Of a stretch of 64,000 nt of DNA, positions 7,717 through 16,324 are shown piece after piece; position 1 is the first letter of the stretch; every line of letters starts with the position of its first letter. The DNA lies in the NCBI RefSeq assembly GCF_000400365.1, contig NZ_BAOG01000055.1, positions 29,229 through 93,228 of the forward strand, written 5' to 3'. Position numbers and translations under genes: made by a program. This DNA is from Vibrio jasicida CAIM 1864 = LMG 25398. GTDB taxonomy: Bacteria; Pseudomonadota; Gammaproteobacteria; Enterobacterales; Vibrionaceae. Under the pieces are notes generated by a model. The model was given only the letters and a program-made list of their open reading frames with translations, was not told the origin of the DNA and did not search any database.

Positions 7717-9390
7717 ATGAAAACAAGGAAAATGATCGTGCTAACGTGTTGTTGTGCATCTGCGTCAGCATACGCACTTACTACCAGTGATTTGACATAT
7801 GAATCTGGCAGCGATAGCTCAAACTACTCGCTAAAAGGCAAGCCGAATAATATGTATTCTATTTCCGGGACATTGCCACAAGACACTCTCAGTAATGTTT
7901 ATTCAATGCTGCCAGAGGGTACAGCCGTCAACAATGCCTTTATCGCACCAGAGCGTTACTCGAACATCGATATTGACGATGAACTCGATGGAGCCCCTTA
8001 TGCGACCGCCTCAATTACGTTTCTGAATGAAGGGGCTGGTTATAGAAATGCATTGGGGTACTTCGTTTACGACACTGATAATCCACCGTCAAACAAAGAC
8101 GAAGTTAACGCACATGTGATTGTATTCCCTAATGCTTCCAAGGCACCAGATGGTGAGATGGCTGAAGGTGATACGATTGACCTTAATGTGCAGTTGACAG
8201 CAGGTCAAACGCTGGCATTTTTCGTTATCCCAAATGGGTGGGGAGCCAGTACTTACAACAATATTTTGAATTTAGGTCCTTGGAACACGCCTTTCTATAG
8301 TTATTCGAACCTTAACCCTGAATCAACAGCGCTCTATCGTAGACATAATGTTGCGTTTATCGATACGCAAAACGAGTTTCTTGTGTTGGGGTTCGAGGAT
8401 CTTCTTCGCCCCTACGGTGACAATGACTTTAACGACTTACTGTTTACCGTCGATGTTTCACCATTCTCCGCAGTAGACGGTGTAAACCCGGATGGAACGA
8501 CGGATTCTAAATACGAAGTGCTGGTACAAGAAAACGACCCAGATGTTACCGTTACTTCTGTTTATCCAAGTTCTAATTCTTATGCGACCATGGCCTTTGA
8601 AGATCGCTGGCCATTAATGGGCGATTACGATTTTAACGATGTGGTGTGGCGCTACCGCGTGACTGAACTGTTGAATGGTCAACGTGAACTGAAAACCATC
8701 ACCGTGGATTACACCTTACAGGCAATGGGAGCAGGGTTTTCAAACGGCTTTGCTGTAAAACTGCCGAATGTTGACCCGGCAAACGTTGCTTCTGTTACGC
8801 TCACGAAAAATGGGCAGGCGGTTGAACATACGGTCTTACAATCTGGTAGTGAAACGATTCTTGTGGTTTCAGAAGATCTACGAGCAGAGTTGGAATCGCT
8901 TGGCGTGCTCAGTGAGACTTGTACTTATTACCGAACGCAAAGCGGTTGTTTGAACCAACAAGCTGCTGAGCTCCTTGCATACCAACTTGTTGTTGAGTTA
9001 ACCACTCCTGTGGAGAGAGATTTGGTTGGCTATCCACCTTATGACTCTTTCATTTTTGCGGCTGAAAATACCTACCATGGCGACTTTGTGGCGACATTCC
9101 CTGGTATGACATGGCAAACGCACTTTAAGTCGTTCTCCGGTACTGCTGAGATGAACAATGCAATATTCAATATGCATGATGACGATACGGGTGGTTCGGA
9201 ATACTTCCTGACCGATAACAATATGCCTTGGGCGATCAACATTCGTGCTGAGTGGGAACATCCTATCGAACTTATGGACATCAGCCATGCTTATACCGGT
9301 TTTCCAGCGTGGGTATCGAGCAATGGTGAAACGGATACCAGTTGGTATAGCACGCCAGTAAGCGGAAAAACCATTTCAGTAGCGGAATAA
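7717..9390 (+). CDS. LruC-domain surface/secreted protein with DUF4114
   Basis: A 557-aa exported protein. A signal peptide (residues 1-21, ending AYA) is followed by a beta-rich body. Around residues 224-246 it shows FEDLLRPYGDNDFNDLLF, a calcium-site-like DUF4114 motif. Around 292-317 a second related motif, FEDRWPLMGDYDFNDVVW, opens the LruC/DUF4842 domain that fills the C-terminal half. LruC-domain proteins are envelope-associated in Leptospira and widespread in marine gammaproteobacteria; their function is unknown. The lipoprotein gene follows after 13 bp, so the products are probably partners. SD GAGGGG precedes the ATG. Confidence 0.85.
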   Translation: MKTRKMIVLTCCCASASAYALTTSDLTYESGSDSSNYSLKGKPNNMYSISGTLPQDTLSNVYSMLPEGTAVNNAFIAPERYSNIDIDDELDGAPYATASITFLNEGAGYRNALGYFVYDTDNPPSNKDEVNAHVIVFPNASKAPDGEMAEGDTIDLNVQLTAGQTLAFFVIPNGWGASTYNNILNLGPWNTPFYSYSNLNPESTALYRRHNVAFIDTQNEFLVLGFEDLLRPYGDNDFNDLLFTVDVSPFSAVDGVNPDGTTDSKYEVLVQENDPDVTVTSVYPSSNSYATMAFEDRWPLMGDYDFNDVVWRYRVTELLNGQRELKTITVDYTLQAMGAGFSNGFAVKLPNVDPANVASVTLTKNGQAVEHTVLQSGSETILVVSEDLRAELESLGVLSETCTYYRTQSGCLNQQAAELLAYQLVVELTTPVERDLVGYPPYDSFIFAAENTYHGDFVATFPGMTWQTHFKSFSGTAEMNNAIFNMHDDDTGGSEYFLTDNNMPWAINIRAEWEHPIELMDISHAYTGFPAWVSSNGETDTSWYSTPVSGKTISVAE

Positions 9391-9403
9391 TAAGGAGCTT
9401 CAC

Positions 9404-9862
9404 ATGAAAATTTCAACAAAACTGCTGACCATCATGTTCGTTCCTGCGTTTATTGTCGCTTGTGGTGGTGGAGGCGGCGGTGGTGGTGGTTCTTCAACGC
9501 CTGCACCAACGCCCACTGTTGAAACCATCGATAACACTCAAGATATTGTGGCGGAACGTGATTTTTCATTTGATGTCGGAGAAACCATTACTATATCGAT
9601 GAACTATCAAGGTTCTGCGGATGGTGCTTTACACCTTTACACCAAAGCGGCATTTACCACAGAAAACGGTGTGGTCGTGGCCGATCCAATGTCGCGCATC
9701 ACCACCATTTATCCAACACGAACCAGCGAAGTGGAGTTAGAGGTAAATGGTAACTGGAGCCAGTTGTATGCTCAGTGGATACCCATGAGTGCGAATGAAT
9801 CAGAGAAGAATTGGGTCGTATCATTAAATCAGTCCAACAATAATTACCACCTCGACTTTTAA
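9404..9862 (+). CDS. Small lipoprotein with poly-Gly linker, partner of LruC protein
   Basis: A 152-aa lipoprotein. The lipobox ends IVAC at Cys20, followed by nine Gly and a Ser/Thr/Pro tether. The rest is a compact beta-rich domain with no family I recognise. The Gly run uses mixed GGT/GGA/GGC codons. It shares a transcript with the LruC gene (13-bp gap, AAGGAG Shine-Dalgarno) and is followed by a terminator. The glycine tether suggests a domain held away from the membrane, possibly on the cell surface; this is inference. Confidence 0.8.
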   Translation: MKISTKLLTIMFVPAFIVACGGGGGGGGGSSTPAPTPTVETIDNTQDIVAERDFSFDVGETITISMNYQGSADGALHLYTKAAFTTENGVVVADPMSRITTIYPTRTSEVELEVNGNWSQLYAQWIPMSANESEKNWVVSLNQSNNNYHLDF

Positions 9863-9883
9863 TAGTGACGAGTAGAAAAAACG

Positions 9884-9917
9884 AAAGCGCGGCAAATGTC
9901 GCGCTTTTTGTTTTTCG
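9884..9917 (+). terminator. Intrinsic terminator after LruC-lipoprotein operon
   Basis: Perfect 8-bp stem AAAGCGCG / CGCGCTTT, loop GCAAATGT, followed by TTGTTTTT. Confidence 0.88.
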
Positions 9918-10068
9918 AAAAATTCGGCGCAATATGAATGTGACCTATATCACCTTATGAATGAATCATATAGAATGGCGGCCACATTCAATATGACCTT
10001 TTTTAACAGTATCTCGAAAGTAAATTAAGAGCTTGTTATTAAAAGAAATTTACTTCGAGGGCACTGCT

Positions 10069-11673
10069 ATCATTAGTACAAACAACATCACCATGCAATT
10101 TGGTGCCGAGCCATTGTTCGAAAACATTTCCGCTAAATTTGGCAACGGTAACCGTTATGGCCTGATTGGCGCGAACGGTTGTGGCAAATCTACGTTCATG
10201 AAAATCCTGAGTGGCGCGCTCATGCCAAGTTCAGGCAACGTTTCTATTACTCCAGGATTAAAACTTGGCGTATTGAGCCAAGATCAGTTTGCGTTTGAAC
10301 AATACAGCGTGATTGACGCCGTGATCATGGGTGATCGCAAATTGTGGGAAGTGAAACAAGAACGTGACCGCATCTACTCATTACCAGAAATGAGTGAAGA
10401 AGACGGCATGAAAGTCGCTGAGCTTGAAAGCGAGTTCGCAGAAATGGACGGCTATACAGCAGAAAGTCGTGCTGGCGATATTTTGCTGCAAGCAGGTATT
10501 GAAGAAGAGCTGCATTTTGGTTTGATGCAACAAGTTGCTCCGGGCTGGAAACTGCGCGTGCTTTTGGCACAAGCCCTGTTTGCTAACCCGGATATTTTGT
10601 TGCTCGACGAACCAACCAACAACTTGGACATTCATACCATCAACTGGTTGGCAGAAGAGTTGAACCAACGTAAGTGTACGATGATCATCATCTCGCACGA
10701 CCGTCACTTCCTAAACTCTGTGTGTACTCACATGGCAGATATCGATTACGGCGAATTGCGAATTTACCCTGGTAACTATGAATACTTCCTTGAGGCATCT
10801 GGTCTTCGTCGTGAACAGCTATTGGCTTCTAACGCGAAGAAAACCGCTGAAATCAACGAACTTCAAGATTTCGTAAACCGTTTTGGTGCGAACGCATCGA
10901 AGGCGAAACAAGCCAGTTCGCGCGCTAAAAAGATGGATAAAATCCAACTCGACGAAGTGAAAGCAAGTAGCCGTGTTAGCCCATCGATTGATTTCGGTGA
11001 GGGTAAAAAACTGCATCGTTTAGCCTTGGAACTGCAAGACCTTGGTCACTCGTTTGGTGATGAGTTGTTGTTTGAAAAAGGCAATTTGTTACTTGAAGCG
11101 GGCACTCGCCTTGCGATCATCGGTGAAAACGGTGTGGGTAAAACGACCTTGCTGCGTTGCCTAGTGAACGAGTTAGAGCAAACTCAGGGCGTAGTAAAAT
11201 GGTCTGAAAACGCTTCGATTGGTTACTGTCCACAGGACAGCAGTGCAGACTTCGATAATGATCTGACCATCTTTGAGTGGATCTCTCAGTGGCGTACCGT
11301 GAAGCACAATGACTTAATGGTGCGTGGCATTCTAGGCCGTTTGTTATTTACCGCTGACGACGCCAACAAAAAAGCGAAAAACTGCTCGGGTGGTGAGAAG
11401 AACCGCCTGCTGTTTGGTAAGCTAATGATGCAAGACATCAACGTTCTGGTGATGGATGAGCCAACCAACCACATGGATATGGAAGCGATTGAAGCGTTAA
11501 ATAGCGCATTAAAAGACTACACTGGCACTTTGATTTTTGTCAGTCATGACCGTGAGTTCGTATCGTCATTGGCGACTTCAATCATTGATGTAAAAGACAA
11601 ACAGTTGGTGAATTTCCAAGGTACATTTGAAGAGTACATGGCACACCAACAAAAGGTGCTTAGCGCTGCGTAA
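10069..11673 (+). CDS. ybiT: ABC-F ATPase, YbiT type, apparent non-AUG start
   Basis: Soluble ABC-F translation factor with two ATPase cassettes and no membrane segments. Cassette 1 has GANGCGKST and LLLDEPTNNLD; cassette 2 has GENGVGKTT, CSGGEKNRLLFG and VMDEPTNHMD. Its sequence tracks E. coli YbiT closely (530 aa there). Start: the conserved N-terminus IISTNNITMQFG has no ATG, GTG or TTG at its beginning. A GAGGG Shine-Dalgarno at 10057-10061 sits 7 bases before an ATC codon (10069) that aligns with Met1 of YbiT, followed by ATT. The only upstream standard start is TTG at 10033, with an AAGAG only one base away. Members gate ribosome rescue or translation; the role here is by family. Coordinates assume the ATC start. 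Confidence 0.85.
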   Translation: MISTNNITMQFGAEPLFENISAKFGNGNRYGLIGANGCGKSTFMKILSGALMPSSGNVSITPGLKLGVLSQDQFAFEQYSVIDAVIMGDRKLWEVKQERDRIYSLPEMSEEDGMKVAELESEFAEMDGYTAESRAGDILLQAGIEEELHFGLMQQVAPGWKLRVLLAQALFANPDILLLDEPTNNLDIHTINWLAEELNQRKCTMIIISHDRHFLNSVCTHMADIDYGELRIYPGNYEYFLEASGLRREQLLASNAKKTAEINELQDFVNRFGANASKAKQASSRAKKMDKIQLDEVKASSRVSPSIDFGEGKKLHRLALELQDLGHSFGDELLFEKGNLLLEAGTRLAIIGENGVGKTTLLRCLVNELEQTQGVVKWSENASIGYCPQDSSADFDNDLTIFEWISQWRTVKHNDLMVRGILGRLLFTADDANKKAKNCSGGEKNRLLFGKLMMQDINVLVMDEPTNHMDMEAIEALNSALKDYTGTLIFVSHDREFVSSLATSIIDVKDKQLVNFQGTFEEYMAHQQKVLSAA

Positions 11674-11829
11674 CCAAGCGCCAGCGTCGATCATTGCGAA
11701 TACTTGGATGTAAAGTTCGTCTTTGAGACGAAGCAAACAACAGATTATTCGTAATAGTGATTTAATCTAAACCTAATAGAGGTACGGTGGTGAGTACTAC
11801 GCTCGCCACCCACAATTAAGGAGCCGTTC
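11674..11829 (+). other. Short intergenic region before VF530 gene
   Basis: 156 bp between two plus-strand genes. No clear intrinsic terminator was seen. AAGGAGC directly upstream of 11830 serves as the ribosome site of the next gene. Confidence 0.4.
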
Positions 11830-12276
11830 ATGAGCCATGAATTTATGACCGACGAAGAACGTATTGAACTGCAGAAGAACAACCCTCTGCACGGTCTTAA
11901 ATTAGAAGACATGTTGCAGCAGCTTGTTGACCATTACGGTTGGGAAATCCTCGACACAGCAATGCGTATGAACTGTTTCAACACTAAGCCAAGCATTGCG
12001 AGCAGTGTTAAATACCTGAAGAAAACAGAATGGGCTCGCGAGCGTGTAGAGAACTTTTACCTATACCGTTACAAGCGCATGCCAAAGGCATCTGAATACG
12101 AATACAATCTACCGCCACGTGCACGTACTTTCCGTCATGGATTAGAACCACGTGAACCAATGGAACTGACGGTTGAATCGATTCTAGCTTCACAAGCAAA
12201 GGCTGCGTCTGCGCACAAAGAGCGTTCGTCTAAACAGCGTACAGATCGCGCTCGTTTTAACAACCGCCGTCGATAA
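11830..12276 (+). CDS. VF530-family (DUF2132) DNA-binding-like protein
   Basis: A 148-aa basic protein of the VF530/DUF2132 family, named for a Vibrio fischeri protein. The family core is NPLHGLKLEDMLQQLVDHYG, MNCFNTKPSIASSVKYLKK and TEWARERVENFYLYRY. This copy has an added C-terminal tail rich in Arg, Lys, Ala and Ser (ending RARFNNRRR) that would bind nucleic acid non-specifically. The role is unknown. A clear terminator follows. Confidence 0.88.
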   Translation: MSHEFMTDEERIELQKNNPLHGLKLEDMLQQLVDHYGWEILDTAMRMNCFNTKPSIASSVKYLKKTEWARERVENFYLYRYKRMPKASEYEYNLPPRARTFRHGLEPREPMELTVESILASQAKAASAHKERSSKQRTDRARFNNRRR

Positions 12277-12327
12277 ACTTTCAGTTCTCTTGTTCTGTAG
12301 TCATCAGGTACAAGAATGATTTTGATG

Positions 12328-12358
12328 AAAAGCCAAACTATTTAGTTTGGCTTTTTTA
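12328..12358 (+). terminator. Intrinsic terminator after VF530 gene
   Basis: Perfect stem AAAAGCCAAACT / AGTTTGGCTTTT with loop ATTT and a T-run. It could also serve the convergent LysR gene. Confidence 0.9.
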
Positions 12359-12386
12359 TTGCCTTTTCTTTGGCTAAATATTTTGC

Positions 12387-13337
12387 TCAAGACCCTAGCT
12401 TGATAATCGAAGAGTACATCTGCTGCGGATCTGACTGACGGTTGAATCGCGCTTGGAAGCTCTCCACCACATAATCAATAAAGGCTCGTAATTTTTGCGA
12501 TTGCTCTTTGTGGTAAGGGTAAACGATGTACAGCGCGTGCTTTTCCATCTGCCACTCAGGGGTAATCTCGATCAATTCACCTGAAGCTAACTGAGGCTCG
12601 ACAAAGAAATCTGGTAGTAATGCGACACCGAGTCCGGCGCATGCCGCTTGGGTAAGCGCAAGACCACTGTTGACCATATAAACACAAGGCGGAATCGCAA
12701 CATCTAAAATCTGATTGCCGTTATTAAAAGTCCAACGACGTGATGCCGATGACAGGCTGTAACTCAGTAGGCGATGATTTACCACATCACTAGGCGAGAG
12801 GAAGGGCGCAGATGCTTCCAAGTAATTAGGAGAGGCACAAAGCACACGCCGAATGTCTAACAGCTTTCTCGAACGTAAAGTTGAATTTCCAAGCTCTTCT
12901 CCACCACGAATGGCGATATCAACCCCTTGTTCAATCAAATCGAGGTGCTCGTCGCTCATGATTGCCTCTATGGAAAGTTCTGGATGCAGCTTCATAAACT
13001 CGCAAATGATAGGGTTTAGTTCAATCAACCCTAATGACATCGGCATGCTGACTTTTAGCGTGCCCTTTAATGTGTGCGAAGACTCAATCACTGAACGATC
13101 GGCATTGTTGAGTGCATCGAGAACCTGACACACTTGCTGATAATAGAGCTGACCATTATCGGTAATGTGTAAATTGCGGGTAGTGCGGTTAATCAAAGGG
13201 CTTTTCAAATAGCTCTCTAATTCATTGATGTTCTTACTTATTGCGGCTTTTGAGAGGTTTAAATCTTCTGCAGCTGCGACGAAGCTGCCTAGCTCCACGA
13301 CTCGACGAAATACGGTTAATGCTCTGATCTTATCCAT
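12387..13337 (-). CDS. LysR-family transcriptional regulator
   Basis: A 316-aa LysR regulator. The winged HTH lies in residues 1-60 (LGSFVAAAEDLNLSKAAISKNINELE), followed by an effector domain. It is divergent from the flavin reductase gene at 13486 with 148 bp between them, the usual LysR arrangement, so that gene is its likely target. The effector is unknown. The AT-rich gap holds the imperfect repeat TTCACTATTGGTGAAC (about 13365-13380), a possible binding site. Confidence 0.9.
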   Translation of the reverse strand: MDKIRALTVFRRVVELGSFVAAAEDLNLSKAAISKNINELESYLKSPLINRTTRNLHITDNGQLYYQQVCQVLDALNNADRSVIESSHTLKGTLKVSMPMSLGLIELNPIICEFMKLHPELSIEAIMSDEHLDLIEQGVDIAIRGGEELGNSTLRSRKLLDIRRVLCASPNYLEASAPFLSPSDVVNHRLLSYSLSSASRRWTFNNGNQILDVAIPPCVYMVNSGLALTQAACAGLGVALLPDFFVEPQLASGELIEITPEWQMEKHALYIVYPYHKEQSQKLRAFIDYVVESFQARFNRQSDPQQMYSSIIKLGS

Positions 13338-13364
13338 GTAATTGCTACCTTGAACTTATTATTG

Positions 13365-13380
13365 TTCACTATTGGTGAAC
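13365..13380. promoter_or_regulatory. Candidate LysR operator (inverted repeat)
   Basis: GTTCACTATTGGTGAAC reads as an inverted repeat GTTCAC-N5-GTGAAC between the divergent LysR gene and the flavin reductase gene. It fits the T-N11-A type of LysR site, but binding is inferred from position only. Confidence 0.4.
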
Positions 13381-13485
13381 TATATAGACACTATTATAGA
13401 GTTTATTCACTGTTTGGAGTTAATTAATATCACCTCATTCAATGAGTGCCCGCTGAGTAGGGGCAAGTGTAACTAGGATTCCACT

Positions 13486-14028
13486 ATGAAAAAGATCGTC
13501 GCATTTACTGGTAGCAACAACAGTCACTCAATCCACAGTCTATTGGTTCAAGCATTAGCAAACCAAGCTACCCAAACAGAAGTAAACACGATTGACCTAA
13601 ACGACTTTGAATTGCCAATGTACGGTTTGGACGTTGAAGGTCAGGGCATCCCAGAAAACGCACACAAACTGCGTGCGACGTTAAACGAATACGATGCGAT
13701 CATCATTGCATCACCAGAGCACAACGGCTCAATGCCAGCATTCCTGAAAAATGCGATCGATTGGCTATCACGCGTTGCGCCTCAAGGTACGTCTTTCTTT
13801 GGCGACACTAAGAAACCAGTTCTGCTAGTGAGCACATCTCCAGGTGCAAACGGCGGCGCGACAAATATCAAAACCATGGCTGAGTTGATGCCTTGGTGGG
13901 GCGGTGATGTAAAAGGCACTTACAGCTTGGGCGGTTTCTACGACAAGTTCCAAGAGGGTGAATTTGATACAGCGACCTCGGCGGAATTGAGTGAGCTAAT
14001 GGCCTCTTTCGAACATGCTATTAATTAG
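13486..14028 (+). CDS. NAD(P)H-dependent FMN reductase / quinone reductase
   Basis: A 180-aa flavodoxin-fold reductase of the NADPH-dependent FMN reductase family. It has the FMN phosphate loop GSNNSHSIH near the N-terminus and the typical SPEHNGSMPAFLKNAIDWLSRV segment for flavin binding. A likely role is reduction of quinones, azo compounds or flavin in the cytosol. The divergent LysR gene at 12387 probably controls it. A large stem-loop follows the gene. Confidence 0.88.
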   Translation: MKKIVAFTGSNNSHSIHSLLVQALANQATQTEVNTIDLNDFELPMYGLDVEGQGIPENAHKLRATLNEYDAIIIASPEHNGSMPAFLKNAIDWLSRVAPQGTSFFGDTKKPVLLVSTSPGANGGATNIKTMAELMPWWGGDVKGTYSLGGFYDKFQEGEFDTATSAELSELMASFEHAIN

Positions 14029-14064
14029 TTTGATTATATTTCTATACAAACTATTAAATCACTA

Positions 14065-14100
14065 ACCTAGTTGCTAGTTAATTTTTAATAACAACTAGGT
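14065..14100 (+). terminator. Large stem-loop after flavin reductase gene
   Basis: Perfect 9-bp stem ACCTAGTTG / CAACTAGGT around an 18-base AT-rich loop, 36 bp after the stop. There is no clear U-run, so it may be a weak terminator or a 3' end stabiliser. Confidence 0.45.
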
Positions 14101-14210
14101 CATTCCTTACAATTATTGCTTTTTAATTGCGAAATTAAATCTTACTGTAAATTTATAGTAAGTTGTGTTTTGTTGTCTGTGAATATAAAAATAATATAAA
14201 GGTTTATATT

Positions 14211-14996
14211 ATGAGTACTATTAAATATCCCATATTATTGCTAAGTGTTTTTGCCTCTCTTCCTGCTGTCTCTCAAGAAAATAAAGATGAAAAACTGCAA
14301 GATATGTCTGATCCACTTGCGGTATATACACAAGCTGGTTTTGGCATCAGTGATAAAGGCATTAATATTAAAGTCGGCCAAGCCTATGATTCAAATAAGC
14401 CAAATACGCTTGCTATGAATGTTATTGAAGTGAAGGGGATCGGTGGTGACTTATTAGGTATAAGAGACAACGATGAACCACTCTACAAAAGTGTAGACGA
14501 TAGCATTGACTCACTTCGTCTTCGTAACTTTCAATCTGACTTAACAACAGGTCGAGGCCGCCAAATTGATATCAATTATGACGTTGATAACGACAGACTT
14601 GACGCTTCTTACAGTTATGTTCAATCGCTTCCCAAGTTTGGCATAGTGCAGCTTTTTCCTCTAGGTGGTGTCGGCGTGACTGTCGCGAACGATTATAGCG
14701 GAGAAGATAATGGTTACGAAATTCCGGGCACGTTTATGGTGGTTGGCATGTACTCTAAAATCGACATCACAGATAAAATCTGGATTAATTATAACCCAAT
14801 GTACATGCATACATTATCTGGTTCGAGTGAGTATAAAGATAATTATTATGCAGAAGAGAAGGATATTCTAACCCATGAGTTTACGCTCTCTTATCAATTA
14901 AATAAAAGATCGAATATTCGTTATTATGCAAACTGGAATGAAAACGTTGATTTTAATGATGGTGATCATCGTATTGAATACAACTATCAATTTTAA
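14211..14996 (+). CDS. Putative outer-membrane beta-barrel protein, unknown
   Basis: A 261-aa exported protein. The ATG at 14211 has an AAAGG Shine-Dalgarno 8 bases upstream and opens a signal peptide ending around LPAVSQ; the frame open upstream has no such support. The mature part shows alternating polar and hydrophobic stretches (ITDKIWINYNPMYMHTL, THEFTLSYQLN) and a C-terminal aromatic strand ending IEYNYQF, the hallmark of an outer-membrane barrel. It is lower in GC than its neighbours. I do not recognise a family. No operon partner is evident. Confidence 0.65.
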   Translation: MSTIKYPILLLSVFASLPAVSQENKDEKLQDMSDPLAVYTQAGFGISDKGINIKVGQAYDSNKPNTLAMNVIEVKGIGGDLLGIRDNDEPLYKSVDDSIDSLRLRNFQSDLTTGRGRQIDINYDVDNDRLDASYSYVQSLPKFGIVQLFPLGGVGVTVANDYSGEDNGYEIPGTFMVVGMYSKIDITDKIWINYNPMYMHTLSGSSEYKDNYYAEEKDILTHEFTLSYQLNKRSNIRYYANWNENVDFNDGDHRIEYNYQF

Positions 14997-15082
14997 TTAC
15001 TAGTTTTTATTGGTAACGATTTTAAAGTGATTATTGAAGTAAATATCTAGTTATGGATATTCTCTTTTTATCACTAATGTTG

Positions 15083-15958
15083 TTACTTGGGCTGTACGCT
15101 AGGATAGAAATCCAAACAACGCTCTGTAAGCCACTGCATAACAGGACCTAATTCTTTTGCTTTGCCTGTCACACGGTCAATTTGTAAAAGCCAATCTTTT
15201 TCTTCCCCTTGTAGCTTAAGGGGAACGATATCTAAGTGCTTTTGAAACAGGTGGTCAGGTATCAAGCTCCAGTTATTATTCAGTTTAATCAACTCTACTA
15301 GGCTTTCTAAATCATTCACTTTGGTTAGTGAATTAGATAAGTTTGCGTTGTAGTGAGCAGGGTGGTCTTTTAATACGATTTGCCGATACGCCTTAAGCGC
15401 TTCAAAAGAAACGGATTCCTCAGCCAATAACGGGTGTGACTGATGTACAGCGATAGAAAACGGCACATAGCCAATCGAACCTAGAATCACGTTCTTAGGC
15501 TGTGTACTGCTCCACAGCATAAAACCGATATCCACTTCATTACTCGCGACAGCATCAGCAATGTCATTGTTTTTCAAGACATTGAGATTGAGCTCGGTGT
15601 GCGGAAATTGCTGATAAAACTCATCAATGACGCCAAAAAACTGCGGTGTTAGTAAAAGCGCATTAATTCCTATCGAGATCCTATCTTCTACTCCTACATT
15701 GAACGTTTGCAGAATATTTTGTATGTGTTGTGCATGCTCTAACAAGGAGATGGCTTGAGCATGCAGTCGCTCGCCTTGTGCCGTTAAGGTAGGCAATCGA
15801 GAAGTACGATCAAAGATGGTCAGTCCTGTGTCGATTTCCAAGTTTGAAATCGTAGTACTGACCGCAGACTGTGCTTTACCAAGTTTTCTTGCCGCCGCAG
15901 AAAACGAACCACACTCCACGCACATGACTAACGTTTCAAGTTGTTGAAGGTTGAACAT
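15083..15958 (-). CDS. LysR-family transcriptional regulator
   Basis: A 291-aa LysR protein with an N-terminal HTH (CGSFSAAARKLGKAQSAVSTTI) and a substrate-binding-like domain. It is divergent from the 56-codon gene at 16057 with 98 bp between them. That gap holds an interrupted repeat around TTTTTAGATGGTATCTAAC that could be its operator. Target and effector are unknown. Confidence 0.88.
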   Translation of the reverse strand: MFNLQQLETLVMCVECGSFSAAARKLGKAQSAVSTTISNLEIDTGLTIFDRTSRLPTLTAQGERLHAQAISLLEHAQHIQNILQTFNVGVEDRISIGINALLLTPQFFGVIDEFYQQFPHTELNLNVLKNNDIADAVASNEVDIGFMLWSSTQPKNVILGSIGYVPFSIAVHQSHPLLAEESVSFEALKAYRQIVLKDHPAHYNANLSNSLTKVNDLESLVELIKLNNNWSLIPDHLFQKHLDIVPLKLQGEEKDWLLQIDRVTGKAKELGPVMQWLTERCLDFYPSVQPK

Positions 15959-16056
15959 AACGATGTATCTAATTTTTAGATGGTATCTAACTATATCTTA
16001 TAAAAAGTTTAGATGACAATCGCTCCATTAATCGTTAAGTACAAGTAGAGAATAAG

Positions 16057-16227
16057 ATGAGTAACCACCAATCTGCGGAATTATCGGATACACAAAAGGA
16101 ACTAGAAGCATTGCGTGAACGCTTGCGTCAAAATACTCAAACCATGCAAAGTTCGGCTAAGAAATCAGACGCTAACGAAATGATGTCTGGCGTGATTAAG
16201 ACCGTAGCGACGTTCGAAAAAGACTAA
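16057..16227 (+). CDS. Small 56-aa helical protein, unknown
   Basis: A 56-residue ORF from ATG 16057 to TAA 16225-16227, ending TVATFEKD. The region ELSDTQKELEALRERLRQN has heptad-like Leu spacing and reads as a short amphipathic or coiled-coil helix. Codon use resembles neighbouring genes, and a terminator follows 67 bp downstream. It sits divergently from a LysR gene. The Shine-Dalgarno is weak (AGAG/AATAAG). It is probably a real small protein that length cut-offs miss; function unknown. Confidence 0.6.
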   Translation: MSNHQSAELSDTQKELEALRERLRQNTQTMQSSAKKSDANEMMSGVIKTVATFEKD

Positions 16228-16241
16228 TAAGATCCTTCTTA

Positions 16242-16290
16242 GAAAATAGAAAATAGAAAATAGAAAATAGAAAATAGAAAATAGAAAATA
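16242..16290. repeat. Seven tandem copies of a 7-bp unit (GAAAATA)
   Basis: Exactly seven perfect head-to-tail copies of GAAAATA (49 bp), starting 14 bp after the small ORF and ending just before the terminator stem. A perfect short tandem repeat of this kind is prone to slippage and likely varies in copy number between strains. Confidence 0.95.
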
Positions 16291-16294
16291 GAAG

Positions 16295-16322
16295 AAAGGC
16301 ACCAATTAATGGTGCCTTTTGT
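16295..16322. terminator. Bidirectional terminator between small ORF and ABC-F gene
   Basis: Stem AAAGGCACC / GGTGCCTTT with loop AATTAAT, a T-rich run on the plus side, and a U-rich 3' run (from the GAAAATA repeats) on the minus side. Confidence 0.85.
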
Positions 16323-16324
16323 TT

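Noticed and set aside
9461..9494. Poly-Gly coding tract of the lipoprotein as a phase-variable site
   Set aside because: The Gly codons are mixed (GGT, GGA, GGC), so there is no long homopolymer or pure repeat for slippage.
16242..16290. CRISPR-like array
   Set aside because: Units are 7 bp with no spacers; it is a simple tandem repeat.
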